Part shown: positions 46,900 to 57,647 of the stretch, one piece after another | How the letters are laid out: each line of letters starts with the position of its first letter | Numbering within the stretch: the stretch's first letter is position 1 | Assembly (NCBI GenBank): GCA_036924085.1 | Contig: JAVGWX010000007.1 | Location: forward strand, 101,712,236 to 101,776,235 | Source of the DNA: Ariolimax columbianus | Lineage: Eukaryota > Mollusca > Gastropoda > Stylommatophora > Arionidae | Direction of reading: 5' to 3' | Length of the DNA: 64,000 nucleotides | Position numbers and translations under genes: made by a program | The notes under the pieces: model-generated | The model's database searches: none | What the model was told of the DNA's origin: nothing | What the model saw: only the letters and a program-made list of their open reading frames with translations

Positions 46900-48771
46900 A
46901 TGGAAGTCAAAGACTCCAACTGCATAGTAGTTGGAGACTTCAACAGCCACTCGGAGAGATGGGGATACTCGGACACAGACAGCAGAGATGACGAAGTGGA
47001 AGATTGGGAGATAGACACAAATCTCCATCTAATCAATATTCCGGAGTATAGCCCTAGCTTCTATTCTAGAACATGGTATACCACCTCGACTCCAGATTTG
47101 GCCTTCTCCACAATGGACATTCACCATAAAATAGACCGCCAGGTGCTAAACCGATTGGCAGGTAGCGACCACAGGCCAATTAGGCTAGAACTCGATATGG
47201 AAGTAGGCCCACAGGAAACAAAACCGCTCCCACGTTGGAATTACAAACGAGCCGACTGGGACAGATTTGCAATCCTGACAGATGGGCTGTGTGAAACCAT
47301 CAACACACGGAACAACAAAATGAAGCCCATGGTGGAAAGCCTAAGCAAAGCAATAATGCAAGCTGCCACTGAAACCATCCCAAGAGGGGCAAGGAAAAAC
47401 TACAAGCCTTATTGGAATGATGAGTTGCAGAAAGCGGAAGACGAAGTCACAAATGCTAGGAACATGGTAGAGCGAGAACAATCTATGGAGGCAAATATCG
47501 CCCTCAAAGCCGCCACGGCGAAATACAAATACACTCTAAACCAAACAGCAAGAGAAAGCCGGAAAAACAAAACAGAAAGTCTCAACTTAGACAAAGAAGG
47601 GAACAAACTATGGAAGTTAGTCATAGCCATGAATGACGAAACTCCGTCAAACAAACAAATTACCATCAAGCAGGGCGAAAACTTGCTCACTGGAAAAAAA
47701 GCCGCAAACGCCTTTGTGGAACACTATGCCAAAGCGAACCACATAGATGTCCCTGCAGATAGGCATACGGACATCAATGAAGAGCAAAAGGGGTACGACA
47801 ACATCAATATGGCACCAGAAGAGCATATGATGGCAAAACTAACAATGAATGAAATAGAAGAGGCCGTGAGAACATTAAAGAAAAGGAAATCTCCCGGAAA
47901 AGACGGGATAACAAACGAAATGCTGATGGGGCTGGGCCAAACAGCGAAGAGGAAACTGCTATCAGTCCTGAACCAAAGCTGGAAAAGGGGTATTGTACCC
48001 CAGGCATGGAAAGACGCAGTACTTGTACCAGTACCAAAGAAAGGAAAAGACAAAACAGATCCAAATGGATACAGGCCTATCAGCCTACTGAGCTATGTCG
48101 GCAAACTGATGGAACGTATGATAAACACCAGACTGATGTGGCATCTGGAAGAAAAACGGATACTCATTCCACAGCAAACAGGCTTTAGACAGCACAGATC
48201 CACTGAGGATCAGGTCATCCTCAAAGCCCAGGAAATAGAAGATGCCTACCAGGAACAGAAACACACAGTAGCGGTCTGGGTGGACCTGGAAAAGGGATTT
48301 GACAAAGTCTGGAACGATGGACTTAGAGTCAAGCTAAGAAGAAGTGATGTTTGTGGGAAAATGTACAAGTGGATCAACCACTACCTCAAAAACAGAACGG
48401 CCAGAGTCCAAGTACAAGGGCAGATCAGCAAAAAGGTGACACTTGAGCAGAGAGTACCCCAAGGGGGAGTACTGTCACCCACACTCTTCCTGGTGTATAT
48501 AAATGATATTTTGGAGAATATACCAAGAAGAGTTCATAGCTCAATGTTTGCAGACGATCTGGCTATGTGGACCTCTGAAAAGAATCTCACCACAGCAAGA
48601 AATCGGATGCTGCAAGCCCTAACATCGCTGGAAGAGTGGGCGAACTCATGGCTGGTCAAAATAAACGAGGACAAAACCACATGTACAATATTCTCGCTAT
48701 CAATCAACCACAGTCCTGCTTACAGATGCACTGGCCGTAGTCACAGCACTGAAAAGCCAGAAAAATACTGA
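46900..48771 (+). pseudogene. LINE endonuclease C-terminus and reverse transcriptase
   Basis: 623 codons in the same frame as the preceding endonuclease piece. It contains CIVVGDFNSHSERWG and GSDHRPI (endonuclease), then a linker, then the polymerase: KKRKSPGKDGITNEML, WKDAVLVPVPKKGKDKTDPN, GYRPISLLSYVGKLMER, QTGFRQHRSTEDQ, VAVWVDLEKGFDKVWNDG (catalytic block A), RVPQGGVLSPTLFLVYIND and SMFADDLAMW (catalytic FADD). The polymerase core looks intact. After KTTCTIFSLSINH the reading is joined to RNase H sequence in the wrong frame, a deletion junction near 48705-48712. The remainder of the thumb and most of RNase H are missing. Confidence 0.92.
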
Positions 48772-49312
48772 ACTTAATGAATTAAGAGCAGTACTTTGTC
48801 AACTATGCCAGCAGGCCGCACCAAAAAGAGTAGTGGTGCAGTGGGTTCCATCTCACTGCAACATCCAAGGCAACGAGGAGGCAGACAGACTGGCAAAAGA
48901 AGGTGCAAAACTACCACAACCTGATACTAGTATGACATACGAAGAGTGAAAACGGCTTATTATAGCTAGACACATGACCAAATAGAAAACCGAACATACT
49001 GGCTACACAAAAAACGATGCCTATTACCAGTTGAATAGAAGAGAGCAGGTCGTGGTCTTCAGACTTCGCACTGGCCACAATAGACTCAGGTACCACCTAT
49101 TCAACAAATTGAAGATAGGTGGCACCGACGAATGCCCGTGCGGTACTGGCAAAATGACCGCTGAGCATCTGCTGCAGAACTGCCCGACATACGAGGATCA
49201 GAGAGAGCAGATGTGGCCATCACCAGTGGCAACACTAGACAAGCTCTATGGCAGTGTCGACAGCCTCAGGATGACGGCTGCTTTTTTCGAAAAAATAATG
49301 GTTACTGTCTGA
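48713..49312 (+). pseudogene. LINE RNase H end and C-terminal CCHC-like region
   Basis: A second frame reads LLTDALAVVTALKSQ, VVVQWVPSHCNIQGNEEADR and LAKEGAKL, the C-terminal half of an RNase H domain including the conserved H and D. Two stops follow. It then reads NRREQVVVFRLRTGHNRLRY, DECPCGTG, TAEHLLQNCPTYEDQREQMW and LYGSVDSLRMTAAFFEKI before TGA. The CPCG/H/C pattern is the usual C-terminal cysteine motif of I-type LINEs. Confidence 0.85.
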
Positions 49313-49341
49313 CTGCGTACGATGAAGAAGAAGAAGAAGAA

Positions 49342-49735
49342 GATTAACAGAGTTGGGATCAATGGCCGATCAAGACTACATAACTCGGTTAACAGAATTG
49401 GGATCAATGGCCGATCAAGACTACATAACTTGGTTAACAGAGTTGGGATCAATGATCAAGACTACATAACTCGGTTAACAGAATTGGGATCAATGGCCGA
49501 TCAAGACTACATAACTTGGTTAACAGAGTTGGGATCAATGATCAAGACTACATAACTTGGTTAACAGAGTTGGGATCAATGACCGATCAAGACTACATAA
49601 CTAGGTTAACAGAGTTGGGATTAATGTCCGATCAAGACTACATAACATGGTTAACTGAATTGGGATCAATGGCCGATCAAGACTACATAACTTGGTTAAC
49701 AGAGTTGGGATCAATGATCAAGACTACATATGCTA
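49342..49735. repeat. 45-bp tandem array, main part, about 9 units
   Basis: The unit contains ACAGAGTTGGGATCAATGGC and CGATCAAGACTACATAACTT. Several units lack the GGCCG segment and are about 39 bp. The array began before the LINE, since units are on both sides. Confidence 0.94.
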
Positions 49736-49889
49736 CAGGCAAGAAAAAGATGTCAACTAAAAGAGAGCTCCTATTGTATGTTTTGCATTGAAAGTCTTTA
49801 ATGCACATAAGTTGAATCAGTCGAAAATAGTTTAGAGCGCCTGCATACACTTCTTCTCTATTCCACACTAGGTCCCTTCACCCTTGTCA

Positions 49890-50145
49890 AAACATGTGAA
49901 CCTACCATATTCTCCAGACCTGAAGCTAAAGAAAAGATTCTGTGAGGTTCTGTCAGCAGTTATTAGAAGTTTGCATAGTCCAGAACAACTTGTTCTACTT
50001 GGTGACTTCAATGCAAGGTGGGCTCTGATCGCGATGAGCGGCTTCTTGTCTTGACAGTTTTGGAGTCGGCAAAATGGATGAACATGGTCACCAGCTCTAA
50101 GAGTTCTGTGTCTCTCGTGATCTTTGTGTTACAATTATCATGTTT
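49890..50145 (+). pseudogene. LINE endonuclease relic
   Basis: With frame changes the plus strand gives FCEVLSAVIRSLHSPEQLVL and LGDFNAR, then in another frame FGVGKMDEHGHQL and EFCVSRDLCVTI. GDFNAR and the GVGKMNE...LL.FC...L motif are the middle of APE-type endonucleases in RTE/CR1-like LINEs. The homology runs directly into the 44-bp array. Confidence 0.78.
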
Positions 50146-50490
50146 TCCCTGGTTTGAGAGCGTTAGAGACTCGTATATTGTCTGTCCTTTCTCTGGTTTG
50201 AGAGCGTTAGAGACTCGTATATCGTCTGTCCTTTCTCTGGTTTGAGAGCGTTAGAGACTCGTATCTTGTCCCTCCTTTTTCTGGTTTGAGAGCGTTAGAG
50301 ACTCGTATATCGTCCGCCCTTTCTCTGGTTTGAGAGCGTAATAGACTCGTATCTCTCTAGTTCTTTGTCTGGTTTTAAGGCGTTTCAGACTCGTATCTAG
50401 TTCGCCCTTTCTCTGGTTTGAGGGCGTTTGAGACTCGTATCTCGCTCGTCCTTGCTCTGTTTTGAGGGCGTTAGAGACTCGTATCTGGTC
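50143..50490. repeat. 44-bp tandem array, about 8 units
   Basis: The unit contains CTCTGGTTTGAGAGCGTTAG and AGACTCGTATATCGTCTGTC. The units are moderately diverged (AGGGCGTTTG, TAATAGAC). Confidence 0.93.
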
Positions 50491-51370
50491 CGTTGTTTCT
50501 CCTATTGTTAATCGTTGCCTACGTCTTGAAAACATGTTGTTATATTTGACAGCTAAATCACAATTCCTCCCCCGCTATGACAGCACCTTGTCCGACTTGG
50601 GCTATAAAATTATTGTGAATGATTTTCTTGTCCTGGCAGTAACCACTTGGAGATTGGGTACGTTCAAGATAACAGAACAGTGCACATTTACCTTGTTCGG
50701 TGCAAGTCTTTATCAGTGTGAAAAAACCCCAAAATGCACAGCGCTACCCATACGATACCAATAAATGTTCAACGTCACACGCCTCGGCATAAAGCTGCTT
50801 ACTTTCACATACATGCTATTCGGTTACATATTGTCTCTCATTTTCGTGCACTTTCGCTCCCAGATATGGAGAACTAGCGCAGTTTCCCAGCAACATGAAC
50901 TGGCTGACGACAACAAACAACAGAATGTGTCGGGCTCCCTCTTGTTGTGCCTGACAAGGACATGTTTCATACTTAATTGCAGCCGTTTAAAAGCCTGTTT
51001 TTGCCACATCAAATTCCCCACCTGTAACTGAAGACTTGATTTGTTTGGAGCTCGCGTACAGGTGTTGTATCAGGTGTGGAGACATGAATAGTAGTCATCT
51101 CTGTGCGTCTGATTTGTTCCCGGGCACGAAATGACCGAGGACAAAAGCGAAGATTCTCGGTCCTACGAATTTAACTGCCTTTTTTGTCCTATAATTTCGT
51201 CGCCTTTTCCCATCCCCTGTGGTATCATTGACTCATACCGCGTGCATAACGTAGCCACCTGGAACAATAAAATGTTTCCTCCTGTCACTTCAAGGGCCCA
51301 GACCTGACACAATTAAATAGGACAGATTCTCTGGTTACACCTCGTCACAAGTCAGGAGTTGATATCTCGG

Positions 51371-51444
51371 AACCATAACTTTATTTGTAGCAAGTAGAAT
51401 GTTGACCGTGCCATCTCCAAACCATAACTTTATTTGTAGCAAGT
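51371..51444. repeat. 49-bp tandem repeat, interrupted by a LINE
   Basis: ACCATAACTTTATTTGTAGC starts twice about 49 bp apart, with AAGTAGAATGTTGACCGTGC between. The sequence resumes at 53529 (GTAGAATGTTGAC, CCATAGTTTTATGTG) on the far side of the LINE. Confidence 0.82.
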
Positions 51445-51536
51445 TATAGCAGGTTATACCCTTTATATAAAATACCCAAACAGAGCCTCTGATGAACTGT
51501 CTAATGCTTGCAGGGAAGTTTGCTCCAACTATGAAG

Positions 51537-52030
51537 CTGAGATCACAGCACTTGAAGCCACTTTGTACCGTCTGAGATCACAGCACTTGAAGCCACTTTG
51601 TACCGTCTGAGATCACAGTACTTGAAGCCACTTTGTACCGTCTGAGATCACAGCACTTGAAGCCACTTTGTACCGTCTGAGATCACAGCACTTGAAGCCA
51701 CTTTGTACCGTCTGAGATCACAGCACTTGAAGCCACTTTGTACCGTCTGAGATCACAGCACTTGAAGCCACTTTGTACCGTCTGAGATCACAGCACTTGA
51801 AGCCACTTTGTACCGTCTGAGATCACATCACTTGAAGCCACTTTGTACCGTCTGAGATCACAGCACTTGAAGCCACTTTGTACCGTCTGAGATCACAGCA
51901 CTTGAAGCCACTTTGTACCGTCTGAGATCACATCACTTGAAGCCACTTTGTACCGTCTGAGATCACATCACTTGAAGCCACTTTGTACCGTCTGAGATCA
52001 CAGCACTTGAAGCCACTTTGTACCGTCTGA
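51537..52030. repeat. 35-bp tandem array, about 14 units, in LINE RNase H
   Basis: The unit TGAGATCACAGCACTTGAAG plus CCACTTTGTACCGTC is the LINE's own coding sequence for AEITALEATLYRL. Units vary only by CAGCAC, CATCAC or CAGTAC. Confidence 0.96.
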
Positions 52031-52106
52031 TGATAGTTTTTGATGCCTTTTCTTTAAAGACCCAAAACGCTATTTTTTCACAGATTCAATGTCAGCTCTT
52101 CAAGCA

Positions 52107-52180
52107 TTAGAAGTTGCTGGTCATTATAGACCTGACCTTATCCGTTAGAAGTTGCTGGTCATTGTAGACCTGACCTTATC
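52107..52180. repeat. 38-bp tandem duplication in LINE RNase H
   Basis: TTAGAAGTTGCTGGTCATTA begins at 52107 and again, with one change, at 52145. It duplicates the codons for LEVAGHYRPDLI. Confidence 0.92.
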
Positions 52181-52488
52181 CAAATATCTCTAGACATTGA
52201 CCACATTATCACTTCCCATGTTGTCAAAATAGTTCTGCAGTGGATACCTGGACATTCAAGCACACCTGGCAATGACAAGGCAGACAGACCAGCAAAGGAG
52301 GGATCAAGGCAAGAACAGCAACAACTTTACAAACAGCTCATAAGATCAGCAAACAAAGAAACTTGGCTAAACCAATGGGCCATGGGAAACATGGGAAGGG
52401 AAGTCTACAGACATATGGCAAGCCCCGGTCCAAATAACAGGGTCAATCAACTCACAAGGAAGGATCAGAGCACCAGTTTCTGACTGCA

Positions 52489-53290
52489 AACCCAACACAT
52501 CCCACTAAACAAACACCTGAACAGAACCCAACACATCCCACTAAACAAACACCTGAACAGAACCCAACACATCCCACTAAACAAACACCTGAACAGAACC
52601 CAACACATCCCACTAAACAAACACCTGAACAGAACCCAACACATCCCACTAAACAAACACCTGAACAGAACCCAACACATCCCACTAAACAAACACCTGA
52701 ACAGAACCCAACACATCCCACTAAACAAACACCTGAACAGAACCCAACACATCCCACTAAACAAACACCTGAACAGAACCCAACACATCCAACTAAACAA
52801 ACACCTGAACAGAACCCAACACATCCCACTAAACAAACACATGAACAGAACCCAACACATCCCACTAAACAAACACCTGAACAGAACCCAACACATCCCA
52901 CTAAACAAACACCTGAACAGAACCCAACACATCCCACTAAACAAACACCTGAACAGAACCCAACACATCCCACTAAAGAAACACCTGAACAGAACCCAAC
53001 ACATCCCACTAAACAAACACCTGAACAGAACCCAACACATCCCACTAAACAAACACCTGAACAGAACCCAACACATCCAACTAAACAAACACCTGAACAG
53101 AACCCAACACATCCCACTAAACAAACACATGAACAGAACCCAACACATCCCACTAAACAAACACCTGAACAGAACCCAACACATCCCACTAAACAAACAC
53201 CTGAACAGAACCCAACACATCCCACTAAACAAACACCTGAACAGAACCCAACACATCCCACTAAAGAAACACCTGAACAGAATCCAACCA
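52489..53290. repeat. 36-bp tandem array, about 22 units, from LINE C-terminus
   Basis: The unit CCCACTAAACAAACACCTGA plus ACAGAACCCAACACAT encodes IPLNKHLNRTQH, expanded in frame between the LINE's RNase H and cysteine motif. A block of about 10 units ending in CACTAAAGAAACACC appears twice (52.79-52.98 and 53.08-53.27 kb), indicating a later block duplication. Confidence 0.97.
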
Positions 53291-53877
53291 TACCCCACTA
53301 CTGAGTGCCAGCTGTGTACACACTCATAGGAAACCGTTGGTCATCATCTCTTTGAGTGCTCAGCGCTGAACGATTTTAGGAAAATGCTTCTTATCCGTGG
53401 CCAGATACATGGAACACTTTGTACGGTACTAGACAACAGCTGATAAACACGTGCATATATTATTACATGGCATTGGGTCGAAGGGTGAGAGACCGGATGC
53501 TGATGGATACGTAACAACAACAACAACGTTTGTAGGAAGTAGAATGTTGACTTTGCCATCTCCGAACCATAGTTTTATGTGCTGGAAAATTGTTGGCTGT
53601 CAGAGGGTTTGTGGAACAATCGTTTGAGCTAAGCTGGTGCCTGCTGGTCGTTAGACCTGGCTCTCTGCCCTTCTATGTACTGTCTAACTTTTTAATGACT
53701 TGGCCGATTTGGTCTTTCTTGTGTTGTATGATTCCTGGCAACACGTAGAAGTAGTTGCAGAATTTGAGTTTCACATGTGTTAGAGCGCTCGTCTCTCGCA
53801 CGGAAATAACGGGGTTCAGTCACCGGTATGAACACTCTTTAGCATGCCCATTCATAAATGAGAATCTAACTTATAGT

Positions 53878-54060
53878 GGACTGTTGTTGTTGTTGTTGGA
53901 TGTCCACACTGAGCAGGATTACTCTTTTGTGGGCCCTGAAAAGGACGTTTTGTAGCAGGTTGTCGTAGCTTTTCTCACATCCCGAGCGTACTGATGATAG
54001 TTGACCGGGATCAACAACCGGTTGTGCTATGCTTGTCTGTGTGTCTGGTTGTATACAGAC
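53878..54060 (-). mobile_element. Interspersed repeat with AAC tail, copy 2
   Basis: It shares block order with 44703-44890 (GTTGTTGTTGTT, CCACA, CTCTTTTGTG, GGACGTT, GCAGGTTG). It runs into the CR1-like 3' end at 54047. Confidence 0.6.
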
Positions 54061-54112
54061 TCTGCAGAGCCTTCTAAATCAGTATAATGAAATTAAGTTA
54101 AGCTATAGTTAG
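54047..54112 (+). mobile_element. 3' end fragment of a CR1-like LINE
   Basis: CTGGTTGTATACAGACTCTG, CCTTCTAAATCAGTATAATG and AAGTTAAGC match the terminus of the LINE at 36315-37560 and the fragment at 1868-1960. Confidence 0.7.
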
Positions 54113-54427
54113 GCAAAGTAAGGTGTCGAGGAATGAAACCAGTTCCACCACCTCACGATTAGATGAGGTCTCGTACAATGAGGTCTTCAACACTTCATCC
54201 TCAACAGCAGGGCCTGCTATGGCCTCCCTTTATAAATACCTTACATCCACCTCTGTTTTGTGGTGGTCACAACTGGTGTCCTTCACCTTGCCTTCGAGAA
54301 AACATTACTCACTTCCAACTGTCTAATGTATCATTTCCTGTTGTGTAGCAACATTTCGTATACCATATTTGGGCATCTTTGGACCAGCTGCATTGTTTTA
54401 TGTGACCCACGGCGAGGAATTACAGGG

Positions 54428-55130
54428 CCCACAGCAGTGTGTTATATGGGCCACATCTATGTGTCATATGGCCCTCAGTAGTGTGTTATATGGGCCACAT
54501 CTATGTGTCATATGGCCCTCAGTAGTGTGTTATATGGGCCACAGTAGTGTGTTATTTGGGTCACAGCAGTGTGTTATATGTGTCACAGTAGTGTATTATA
54601 TAGGTCGCAGCAGTGTGTTATATGGGCCACATCTATGTGTCATATGGCCCTCAGTAGTGTGTTATATGGGCCACATCTATGTGTCATATGGCCCTCAGTA
54701 GTGTGTTATATGGGCCACATCTATGTGTCATATGGCCCTCAGTAGTGTGTTATATGGGCCACATCTATGTGTCATATGGCCCTCAGTAGTGTGTTATATG
54801 GGCCACATCTATGTGTCATATGGCCCTCAGTAGTGTGTTATATGGGCCACATCTATGTGTCATATGGCCCTCAGTAGTGTGTTATATGGGCCACATCTAT
54901 GTTTTATATGGCCCTCAGTAGTGTGTTATATGGTCCACAGTAGTGTGTTATTTGGGTCACAGCAGTGTGTTATATGTGTCACAGTAGTGTATTATATAGG
55001 TCGCAGTAGTGTGTTATATGGGTCGCAGTAGTGTGTTAGATGGGTCACAGTAGTGTGTTATATGGGTCGCAGTAGTGTTTTATATGGGTCGCAGTAGTGT
55101 GTTAGATGGGTCGCAGTAGTGTGGTATGTG
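54428..55130. repeat. 44-bp tandem array made of two 22-bp half units
   Basis: GTGTGTTATATGGGCCACAT followed by CTATGTGTCATATGGCCCTC and AGTA repeats as a 44-bp dimer. Flanking stretches carry the 22-bp monomer (GTGTTATATGGGTCGCAGTA), so dimers were amplified within a monomer array. Confidence 0.95.
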
Positions 55131-55232
55131 GCCAACGACAAATACAATCAGTTAAAAAATAGCCTATATTGTTGTGTCAAGTATAAAGACAATATGGCCG
55201 ATCCGCTGATATGAGTTCGAATTATTATATCC

Positions 55233-55402
55233 TGTCCTGTGGGGTCTCAGACAGGATCGACAAGGGTCTTGTGGGGTCTCAGACAGGATCGACAAGGGTC
55301 TTGTGGGGTCTCAGACAGGATCGACAAGGGTCTTGTTGGGTCTCAGACAGGATCGACAAGTGTCTTGTGGGGACTCAGACAGGATCGACAAGGGTCCTGG
55401 GT
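55233..55402. repeat. 32-bp tandem array, 5 units
   Basis: The unit contains GGGTCTCAGACAGGATCGAC and AAGGGTCTTGTG. Confidence 0.95.
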
Positions 55403-55929
55403 GGTCCACTGATCAAAGAAAGGTTGCTTATGTTATATGGGTGCAGAATAAATTCAAAATGCATAACCTTGAAACATAAATGATGTCATTTCTCAAATCG
55501 TCGGTGTGCCAGTTTTCTGTCCTAATAATTTGGTAAGTGAAGTTGTTCAAGCATTTGCAAGCACAACTTACTAGCGTTATAAACATTTGACGCTTTAAAT
55601 ACGGTTAATGGGCTGTGTCAGTAGTCAGTCCTCACAGAAACAAGATGAAATACGGAGAACACTTAGTCAAGAGGAGATTATTGTGTCAACTTGTTAATTT
55701 ATGGAGGCGATGCCCTGCTAGCAAAAATCGGAGTGGCTTGTCGCTGTATGACCGTTGTTTTCTGGCCACATGTCCTATGTCTTGTCGTGTTCACAAGGTA
55801 TTTGTAGGTGTAAACATGTTTTTGGGGGGGGGGGGGTATGGTAGCGATGGATGTCTGTCTTCTGGTCCAGCAGCTGCGAAGTACACGTAATACGTCACAC
55901 AAGGTCATGAATAAATGGCGGGAAATTGA

Positions 55930-56550
55930 GTTATTTTTGTGGAGGTCATGGGTGGAGAAGGGCTGGTTAGAGTGGTGAATTTGTGGAGGTCTAAGGTAGA
56001 GGCGTGCACCGGTTAGAGTGGTGAATTTGTGGAGGTCGTGGGTGAAGAAGTGGGCCGGCTAGAGTGGTGAATTTGTGGAGGTCAAAGGTGGAGGTGTGGA
56101 CCGGTTAGAGTGGTGAATTTGTGGAGGTCGTGGGTGAAGAAGTGGGCCGGTTAGAGTGGTGATTTTGTGGAGGTCAAAGGTGGAGGCGTGGACCGGTTAG
56201 AGTGGTGAATTTGTGGAGGTCGTGGGTGAAGAAGTGGGTCGGTTAGAGTGGTGAATTTGTGGAGGTCGTGGGTGGAGGCGTGGACCGGTTAGATGGGTGA
56301 ATTTTATGAGGTCATGGGTGAAGAAGTGGGCCGGTTAGAGTGGTGAATTTGTGGAGGTCAAAGGTGGAGGAGTGAACCAGTTAAAGTGGTGAATTTGTGG
56401 AGGTCAAGGGTGGAGAATTGGAGTCGGTTATAGTGGTGAATTTTGGAGGCCGGATGTAGAGAAGGAGAGTTGGTTATAGTGGTGAATTTGTGAATGTCAA
56501 TGGTGCAGAATTGGAGTCGGTTATAGTGGTGAATTTTGGAGGTCGGGGGT
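55930..56550. repeat. 46-bp tandem array, about 13 units
   Basis: The unit contains TGGAGGTCGTGGGTGAAGAA and GTTAGAGTGGTGAATTTG, with alternating CGTGGGTGAAGAAG and AAAGGTGGAGGCG subtypes. It ends about 390 bp before RTK exon c. Confidence 0.94.
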
Positions 56551-56939
56551 TAGATAATTACATAAAAGAGGGCTTGGAATGTAGTCAACTAATGAAAGTA
56601 GATAATTACACGAAAGAGGGCTTGGAATGTAGCCTAATAATGACTGAGAAACGTGAATGAAATGACCGTGAAAGTAATATTAGCTGAAGGGATTTTGATG
56701 AAATGCACACGCTAGCAAAACTGGAAACCAGTCGTAATAAAAGTGCAGAAAGGTTCAGTGCAGAAGAATAGCGAATGATAAAGCCTCACTCTTCGACAAG
56801 TATATCTCTTGTCAATGACTAGGCACACACAACTCCTAACTATAGCACATTTCAAAACTTACGGCCTCAGAATTCATCTAATGTCTCCAGAAACTTCTCA
56901 TCGCTAGAATCATTGACACAATCGTTCACTTGTCTGTAG

Positions 56940-57090
56940 ATATCAGATGATGATGCAGTGTTGGCAAGCCAAACCCAAGGATCGGCCAACGTTTAGCCTC
57001 TTGTCCCACTGGCTGCGAGCTATGCTCACGGACAGTTCTGTCACTGCTCACCTGGACATGCCACTGAGCCTTGACATTGATATTTATCAC
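56940..57090 (+). CDS. Receptor tyrosine kinase, exon c (end of kinase domain)
   Basis: The first base completes the split threonine codon from exon b, giving [20 protein letters not shown] and KDRPTFSLLSHWL. The CW....P.xRPTF signature is subdomain XI of tyrosine kinases, ending the fold. The remaining residues, AMLTDSSVTAHLDMPLSLD and IDIYH, start the juxtacatalytic tail. The acceptor is TTGTCTGTAG before 56940 and the donor is GTGAGT from 57091. The exon is 151 bp and ends on a codon boundary. Its exact in-frame continuation from exon b, 50 kb away, is the main evidence that the whole interval is intron. Confidence 0.94.
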
Positions 57091-57179
57091 GTGAGTACAT
57101 TTATTCGATCAAAATCTTGATAATTCAAGGCACACCATAGACACTCAAAATTGTGCAGAGAATACCTTTACTTTCTTCA

Positions 57180-57500
57180 AAACAATCATTATACTCGCAT
57201 ATAATTACACAAAACAATCATTATCACACTCACATATAGTTACACAAAACAATCATTGTCACACTAGGATTTGCAGTTACACAAAACAATCATTGTCACA
57301 CTAGAATAAATTCACACAAAACTATCTTTGTGACACAAGTAAATGTAGCCACAGAAAAATATAACACACAACACCATATTTGTCACACAACACCATATTT
57401 GTCACTTAACACCATATTTGTCACACAACACCATATTTGTCACATAACACCATATTTATCACACAAAACCATATTTGTCACACAACAGCATAATTGTCAC
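57180..57500. repeat. Two short AC-rich arrays
   Basis: 57180-57330 has about four diverged units of TTACACAAAACAATCATTGT. 57355-57500 has about eight units of CACACAACACCATATTTGT. Confidence 0.85.
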
Positions 57501-57647
57501 GGGCCCAACATCAACGAACTGGTCAAAAATGTGAAAATAAAGGTCCCAGCTTAAATCGCCCAACATTAGAAGGAATGATAATAACTAAGAAATACAAATC
57601 TCCAGAACGTTGTTTTATGGGGAACAGAACGACACCAAGTACACACA

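Larger units (their letters stand above)
46231..49341 (+). mobile_element. Nimb/I-like LINE inserted in a 45-bp array
   Basis: A 3.1 kb retrotransposon copy with endonuclease, reverse transcriptase, partial RNase H and a C-terminal cysteine motif, ending in a GAA repeat. It is bracketed by the perfect 14-mer GATTAACAGAGTTG at 46217-46230 and 49342-49355. That variant (GATTAAC, not GGTTAAC) is absent from other units of the surrounding array, so it reads as a target-site duplication. The RNase H domain and tail place it in the I/Nimb group rather than CR1 or RTE. There is no ORF1 with zinc knuckles, so it is 5'-truncated or lost it. It is non-functional: one stop in the endonuclease and a large internal deletion. 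Confidence 0.92.
51445..53528 (+). mobile_element. Nimb/I-like LINE 3' part with minisatellites inside its coding sequence
   Basis: RNase H and tail of a LINE: YIKYPNRASDELSNACREVC, SNYEAEITALEATLYRL, then (after an array) ALQALEVAGHYRPDL, QISLDIDHIITSHVVKIVLQ and WIPGHSSTPGNDKADRPAKE, KETWLNQWA, NRVNQLTRKDQST, (array) IPLNKHLNR, PTTECQLCTHS, ETVGHHLFECSALNDFRKML and PDTWNTLYGTRQQLINT, with a stop at 53512-53514 and an AACAACAACAAC tail. It is flanked by TTTGTAGCAAGT (51433-51444) and TTTGTAGGAAGT (53529-53540), a 12-bp target-site duplication with one mismatch. Three tandem expansions lie within it. It is 5'-truncated and has several stops. Confidence 0.88.
6871..56939 (+). other. 50.1 kb intron between RTK exons b and c
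   Basis: The intron runs from GTGAGT to TTGTCTGTAG and interrupts a threonine codon. It contains the two giant arrays, most other minisatellites and most of the LINE, SINE and DNA-transposon copies listed here. No additional kinase exon is needed, since exons b and c join in frame. Stretches where I recognise nothing are 7870-8640, 10720-11330, 13260-14150, 30640-31860 apart from low complexity, 37590-38330, 40100-41030, 42940-43540, 45420-46160 and 50500-51370. Confidence 0.88.

Noticed and set aside
53755..53830. tRNA-like segment GTGTTAGAGCGCTCGTCTCT
   Set aside because: The B-box-like GGGGTTCAGTCACC is present, but the A box is incomplete and no cloverleaf forms by eye.
55615..55890. 91-codon plus-strand frame as a small gene
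   Set aside because: It runs through a poly-G tract, has no recognisable domain, and lies in intron sequence.
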